Shown here: piece by piece, positions 8,824-12,313 of the stretch
How the letters are laid out: every line of letters begins with the position of its first letter
Numbering within the stretch: the stretch's first letter is position 1
Assembly: GCA_023434205.1 (NCBI GenBank)
Contig: JAEYTB010000075.1
Coordinates: 1-12,313, forward strand
Origin: Planctomycetota bacterium
GTDB lineage: Bacteria; Planctomycetota; Phycisphaerae; Phycisphaerales; UBA1924
DNA: 12,313 bases
Direction: 5' to 3'
Program-made: the position numbers and the translations under genes
Notes under the pieces: model-generated
Databases searched by the model: none
What the model was told of the DNA's origin: nothing
What the model saw: the letters and a program-made list of their open reading frames with translations, nothing else

Positions 8824-10392
8824 TTACCCCTGTCCCAGTTTCTTCAGGATGAGTTCGCGCACGGCCTTGGCGTCCGCCCCGCCGCCTGCGAGTTTCATGG
8901 CCTCGCCCACGAGCCGGCCCGCCGCGGCGATCTTGCCGCCCCGGACATCTTCCGCGACCTTGGGGTTCGCGGCGATGGCCTGGTCCACCCACCGCTCCAT
9001 CGCTGCGTCGTCCCGGACCAGCAGCAGCCCACGCTCGCGTGCGATCGCCTCTACATCCGCGTCACCCGCCGCGCCGCGCTCGCACAGCACGCCGAACAGT
9101 TCATCCATCCCCTGGGCGCTCACCTTCCCCTGCTCGCGGAGGGCCCCCACCGCCGCGACGCCCGCGGGCGTGATGCCCAGGGCGTGAACCTCCGTGCCGC
9201 GCTCGTTGGCCCTCTTGGCACCGGCCTGGAGAATGATGTTCGCGGCGACGCGCCCCGCGCGGGAACGCTCGACGTGCCGTGCCACGAGCCCCTCGACGCA
9301 CGCCTCATAGAAGACGCAGGTGTCCCGCTCCTCCACCAGGGCCCAGGCTTCCTTCACCGACAGACCGAAGTCCCTGGCGAACCGCCGGAACCGTGCCATC
9401 GGCAGTTCGGGCACGGCGGCGCTCACCCGCTCTTTCCAGGCCTTGTCGATCACCACCGCGGGCAGGTCGGGGTCGGGGAAGTAGCGGTAGTCGTGCGCAT
9501 CCTCCTTCTCCCGCTGCACAAACGTGACGGATCGCGTGTCGTCCCAGCCGCGGGTGATCTTGGTTCCCTTCCCCAGCACACGCCGGTCCTGGGCCCACCG
9601 CCGGGGCTGCTCGGCGTGTTCGAACTCGACCGCGGCCTTGAGCGAGCGGAACGAGTTGAGGTTCTTGATCTCGACGATGGGCGTCTTTACGACGCTGGCG
9701 TCCCGCATCGTCAGCACGCAGTTGATGTTGGGCTCAAACCGCATGTGCCCCTTCTGCATCACGCCCTCGCTCACGCCCAGGAAGCGGCAGATGTTCCGCA
9801 GCAGCCGGGCGAAGAGGACCACGTCCTCGGCGCTGCGGAAGTCCGGCTGCGTTACCACCTCCAGCAGCGGCGTGCCGGCGCGGTTGAGGTCCAGGATTGA
9901 GAAGTCAATCGGGTGCCCTCCCGGAGCCTCGTGCAGCAGCTTGCCCGCGTCCTCCTCCAGGTGTGCGCGGATGATGCCGATGGTGCGGTGCTCGCCCTCG
10001 AGCACCGGGAAGCCCGCGCTATCGACCGCGGGCAGGTCCACCGCGCCGTCGAAGCACAGCGGCAGGTCGTACTGGCTGATCTGGTACCCCTTGGGCAGGT
10101 CGGGGTAGAAGTAGCTCTTGCGGTCCCACTTGGTCGTGTCGGCGATGACACACCCCAGGGCACGCCCCACCATCATCGCCATCTCAACACCTGCGCGGTT
10201 GGCCACCGGGAGCGCCCCGGGCAGGCCCAGAACCGTGGGGTCGATCAGCGTGTTAGGCGCGGCGCCGTCGAACTCCCTGCACGCGGGGCTGGGGGCGCGC
10301 GAGAACATCTTCGTGCGCGTGGCCAGCTCGATATGGACCTCGAGCCCCACCACCAACTGGACGGCCACGATGTCCTCGAGCGTCGCGTGCAT
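8824..10392 (-). CDS. gatB: Aspartyl/glutamyl-tRNA(Asn/Gln) amidotransferase subunit B
   Basis: 522 residues, slightly longer than the usual 475-500. As part of GatCAB it converts Glu-tRNA(Gln) and/or Asp-tRNA(Asn) to the amidated forms using ammonia passed from GatA. GatB holds the kinase and tRNA-binding activity in the cytoplasm. Clear family marks are VVGLEVHIEL (14-23), DRKSYFYPDLPKGYQISQYD (90-109), IIRAHLEEDAGK (140-151), the signature LDLNRAGTPLLEVVTQPD (167-184), VEIKNLNSF (240-248) and DYRYFPDPDLP (301-311). The C-terminal helical and YqeY-like tail (about 345-522) ends in LVGEAMKLAGGGADAKAVRELI. The zinc-binding Cys set of some GatB proteins is absent, as in S. aureus. The ATG at 10392 is chosen because it stands 11 bases after the stop of the upstream gene and matches the family N-terminus; only a weak GAG-type ribosome site precedes it. 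The frame stays open far upstream inside the previous gene but that is a shadow. No gatA or gatC is in view. Confidence 0.97.
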   Translation of the reverse strand: MHATLEDIVAVQLVVGLEVHIELATRTKMFSRAPSPACREFDGAAPNTLIDPTVLGLPGALPVANRAGVEMAMMVGRALGCVIADTTKWDRKSYFYPDLPKGYQISQYDLPLCFDGAVDLPAVDSAGFPVLEGEHRTIGIIRAHLEEDAGKLLHEAPGGHPIDFSILDLNRAGTPLLEVVTQPDFRSAEDVVLFARLLRNICRFLGVSEGVMQKGHMRFEPNINCVLTMRDASVVKTPIVEIKNLNSFRSLKAAVEFEHAEQPRRWAQDRRVLGKGTKITRGWDDTRSVTFVQREKEDAHDYRYFPDPDLPAVVIDKAWKERVSAAVPELPMARFRRFARDFGLSVKEAWALVEERDTCVFYEACVEGLVARHVERSRAGRVAANIILQAGAKRANERGTEVHALGITPAGVAAVGALREQGKVSAQGMDELFGVLCERGAAGDADVEAIARERGLLLVRDDAAMERWVDQAIAANPKVAEDVRGGKIAAAGRLVGEAMKLAGGGADAKAVRELILKKLGQG

Positions 10393-10403
10393 GTGCTGGA
10401 ACT

Positions 10404-12068
10404 CTACTTCGCCGGCGCGCCCCTCACAACGCGCAGGGCCGTCGCCAGGGCCCGCCGCTCCACTTCCATCACCCGGATCCGGCTCACCTTCAGCTCGGGC
10501 GCGAGCTCGGCGAGCGTCCTGGGCGGGCCGCCGTCCCAGCCGTAACGCTTGAGCAGCACCGCCGCATCCGGGACCGGCACGCGCCCGGCCCGGATCGCGG
10601 GGAGCAGGCGTGCATCGGGCTCGAGGAATGCCTGCCACGCGGCCACCTGCCGCTCCCACGCGGGCATCGGCTGGCCGGCCGGGATCACCGCAACAGCACG
10701 CCGCGGCGCGTGCGAGGGCTGCGCAAGCTCCCGCGCCGCCTGTGCCGCGTAGCGGTCCAGCGCCAGCCCGGCGGCCCCCGCGAGCCGTCCTCCCTTGGCC
10801 GCGTCGTGGGCGTCGACGGCCTCTCCGATGACCCCGATGGCGCCGGCGAGCACACGGACAACGCCCGCCGCACCCAGCTCTTCCACCGGTTTGCCCAGGC
10901 GCGCCGCGAGGGTGTCGAGCATCAGGCGGAACTGGGACCGCACCAGCTCGGCCTTGAGCCGCGCCGCCCACCGCAGCAGGGTCTCCGCACGGTCCACGCT
11001 CGCGGGGGAAGGCTGGAGGCGGTCGAGCCTGCGGATGAGACGCGCGGCCTCCGACCTAAGAACCTGGTACGCCGCGAGCCGGGCGGACTCTTCCGCGCCG
11101 ATGGGGGGCCCCATCTTCCTCGCAGCGCGCAGGAACGCGGGGACATCGACCGGCGACGCGGCGCTGAGCCCCGTCCGCACCGGCGGGGTGGCCAGGACCG
11201 CGCCCGCCTGCCCGCGCTTGGTGTCGGGCGTGTTCAGGGCGCCGCTCTCGAGCAGCGTCCGAAGTCGCGCTGCCCGCTCCATGTTGATCGCCCTCCGGAC
11301 GGCGCCGCGCGAGCGGCGCGTGCGGCGGGCAAGCAGCGCCAAGTCCACACCCCGCCGCCACGCCCGGTACAGCACCGCCCGTTTCCGCGCGTTGAGCGCC
11401 GGCGCCTCGCGCATCCCGGCGCTCCCCGCCCTCGCCGCCCGCCGCAGCACCTGGCGCACCCCCTCGTGGCTGCGACCCATCTCTCTGGCGATCTCCGCCG
11501 CGGCCTGGCTCACCGTCAGGCCCTGCGCTCGCAGCCGGCCCGCCCGCTCCAGCATCGCCGCCGTCTGGTCCGCGTTCACGCGCGTGAATCCGCCCGCCCG
11601 GCGGAGGCCCGCCGCGTTGGCTTCCTCGAACCTGCGGACGACCGCGGGCGCGAACCTCAGGCTCGCCCGCTTGCGTTCATCCACCACCCTGCGCGCGATC
11701 AGTCCCCGCTTCCGCATCCGGTCCAGCGACACGCGGCTGACCTTCCACCGCAGAGCGAGGGATTTCACGTCTTCCCCTTCGGCCTCCCCCGCTTGGAGCC
11801 CAACCCCCGCGCACAGCCGCTCGACGAACGGGCTCAGCGCCGCGCGCAGCTCCGCTCCCTGGACCAGCGTCCCCTGCGTCGCCGCGCCGTTCAGGCCCGT
11901 CACGCGGAAAATGAGCCAGTCCTCCGGGTAGGTCACCGCGGGGTCCAGGTCGAGCGCCAGCGACTCCGCCCGCTCGATGCACGCGAGCACCGCGCCGCGC
12001 TCCATCGCACGGATCGACTGCTCGAGCCTCTTGAGCGGCTCGTTCTTCAGGGCGGGCAGCGGGGGCAC
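10404..12068 (-). CDS. Divergent sigma-70-like protein with multiple helix-turn-helix segments
   Basis: 554 residues, Arg/Ala-rich, probably a DNA-binding transcription factor. Helix-turn-helix-like segments occur at about 100-125 (DVKSLALRWKVSRVSLDRMR), 166-210 (LTVSQAAAEIAREMGRSHEGVRQVLRR) and 228-262 (LALLARRTRRSRGAVRRAI). The C-terminal segment 515-548, TLAELAPELKVSRIRVMEVE plus RRAL, matches sigma-70 region 4 (TLEEIGxxLGVSRERVRQIExxAL). Residues about 323-445 follow the outline of sigma regions 1.2-2. They include a helix like the planctomycete pattern xxLFxxYNYLKYxA (328-343), then SQFRLMLDTLAARLG (378-392), matching NLRLVVSIAxxY, and AIGVIGEAVDAHDAAKGGRL (410-429), matching NIGLMRAVDKFDPSRGFKF. 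The aromatic DNA-melting residues of region 2.3 (STYATWWIRQ) are missing. The GTG at 12068 is the first possible start; an ATG at 12005 is the alternative. Neither has a ribosome site, but a -10-like TACTCT ends 6 bases before the GTG. It is followed by gatB after 11 bases. It may be a specialised or inactive sigma factor. Confidence 0.75.
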   Translation of the reverse strand: MPPLPALKNEPLKRLEQSIRAMERGAVLACIERAESLALDLDPAVTYPEDWLIFRVTGLNGAATQGTLVQGAELRAALSPFVERLCAGVGLQAGEAEGEDVKSLALRWKVSRVSLDRMRKRGLIARRVVDERKRASLRFAPAVVRRFEEANAAGLRRAGGFTRVNADQTAAMLERAGRLRAQGLTVSQAAAEIAREMGRSHEGVRQVLRRAARAGSAGMREAPALNARKRAVLYRAWRRGVDLALLARRTRRSRGAVRRAINMERAARLRTLLESGALNTPDTKRGQAGAVLATPPVRTGLSAASPVDVPAFLRAARKMGPPIGAEESARLAAYQVLRSEAARLIRRLDRLQPSPASVDRAETLLRWAARLKAELVRSQFRLMLDTLAARLGKPVEELGAAGVVRVLAGAIGVIGEAVDAHDAAKGGRLAGAAGLALDRYAAQAARELAQPSHAPRRAVAVIPAGQPMPAWERQVAAWQAFLEPDARLLPAIRAGRVPVPDAAVLLKRYGWDGGPPRTLAELAPELKVSRIRVMEVERRALATALRVVRGAPAK

Positions 12069-12074
12069 GCTGCA

Positions 12075-12080
12075 AGAGTA
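12075..12080 (-). promoter_or_regulatory. Putative -10 box for a leaderless sigma-like transcript
   Basis: The minus strand reads TACTCT, then six bases, then the GTG start. This TANNNT box 6-7 bases before a start codon, with no ribosome-binding site, is the layout seen in leaderless genes of several high-GC phyla. The match to TATAAT is only three of six, and no -35 box is visible. Confidence 0.35.
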
Positions 12081-12084
12081 CCCG

Positions 12085-12090
12085 TACAGT
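12085..12090 (+). promoter_or_regulatory. Putative -10 box for a leaderless miaA transcript
   Basis: TACAGT (four of six bases of the -10 consensus) is followed by six bases and then the GTG taken as the miaA start. Transcription starting at the usual distance would begin at or next to the start codon. No Shine-Dalgarno sequence is present. The -35 region is unconvincing. Confidence 0.4.
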
Positions 12091-12096
12091 CACGCC

Positions 12097-12313
12097 GTGC
12101 CGCCCCCTTCCACCCCGCCCTGCTATCCCGTGATCGTCGGCCCCACCGCCGGGGGCAAGACCGCGCTCGCGGTCGACGTGGCGCTGGCGATCAACCGGGC
12201 CCGGGGCCGCTCAGCCGCCGAGGTCATCTCCGCCGACTCCATGCTCATCTACCGGGGCCTCAACATCGGCGCCGCCAAACCCACCCCCGATGAACGCCGC
12301 GGCATCCCCCACC
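12097..12313 (+). CDS. miaA: tRNA dimethylallyltransferase, N-terminal part (runs off the window)
   Basis: The first 72 codons are visible. MiaA transfers a dimethylallyl group to N6 of A37 in tRNAs that read codons starting with U, which stabilises codon-anticodon pairing. The P-loop VIVGPTAGGKTALAVDVA is at residues 12-29, and VISADSMLIYRGLNIGAAKP follows after a short linker, matching the family's DSxxxYxGxxIGTAKP substrate-binding motif. Before the P-loop there are only 11 residues from the GTG at 12097, a normal length. The frame is open upstream, but no ATG or GTG there gives a better start, and the upstream bases carry the divergent promoter region. The rest of the protein, including the tRNA-binding insertion, lies beyond the right edge. 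Confidence 0.93.
   Translation, partial: MPPPSTPPCYPVIVGPTAGGKTALAVDVALAINRARGRSAAEVISADSMLIYRGLNIGAAKPTPDERRGIPH

Noticed and set aside
10393..10971. Extension of gatB upstream to 10971
   Set aside because: The extension lies inside the sigma-like gene in another frame and is low-complexity. The GatB family N-terminus matches the ATG at 10392.

Overview
The window is a high-GC chromosomal segment that looks like a member of the Planctomycetota, most likely class Phycisphaerae. The grounds are the solitary 23S rRNA gene with no 16S gene in front of it, the divergent sigma-70-like protein, the enlarged PilM-type protein with a fused periplasmic part, and the high GC content. This placement is inferred from reading the sequence, not from a database search. 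Every complete gene lies on the minus strand; only a miaA fragment at the right edge is on the plus strand.

Layout, right to left in the direction of minus-strand transcription. (1) 12097-12313: the 5' end of miaA on the plus strand, diverging from a sigma-like gene with only 28 bases between their start codons. (2) 10404-12068: a 554-residue protein with several helix-turn-helix segments and a degenerate sigma-70 core, followed after 11 bases by gatB (8824-10392), the B subunit of the tRNA-dependent amidotransferase. (3) 2906-8641: three genes that look like an inner-membrane assembly platform of a type IV pilus or type II secretion-like machine. They are a PilM actin-like protein continuing into a PilN-like membrane part, a PilO-like single-span protein that starts in a GTGA overlap, and a 740-residue single-span protein with coiled coils, a fibronectin-like segment carrying WSDWS, and a nine-glycine tail. 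A strong intrinsic terminator at 2841-2880 closes this group. (4) 2341-2840: no protein gene, but an apparent rRNA leader with a promoter candidate, a near-perfect boxA antitermination site and a chain of hairpins. (5) 1-2340: the 23S rRNA gene, missing its 3' part beyond about E. coli position 2487 at the window edge.

How it fits together: the sigma-like gene and gatB appear to be one transcription unit, and pilM-pilO-like-740 aa a second. The 23S gene has its own promoter and is insulated by the terminator. No secretin, assembly ATPase, prepilin, PilC, 16S gene, spacer tRNA or 5S gene is visible. The pilus-like platform would need partners encoded elsewhere. The most interesting items are the PilM-PilN fusion and its unusual partner proteins, the degenerate sigma factor, the unlinked 23S gene with its own boxA leader, and the apparently leaderless divergent gene pair.
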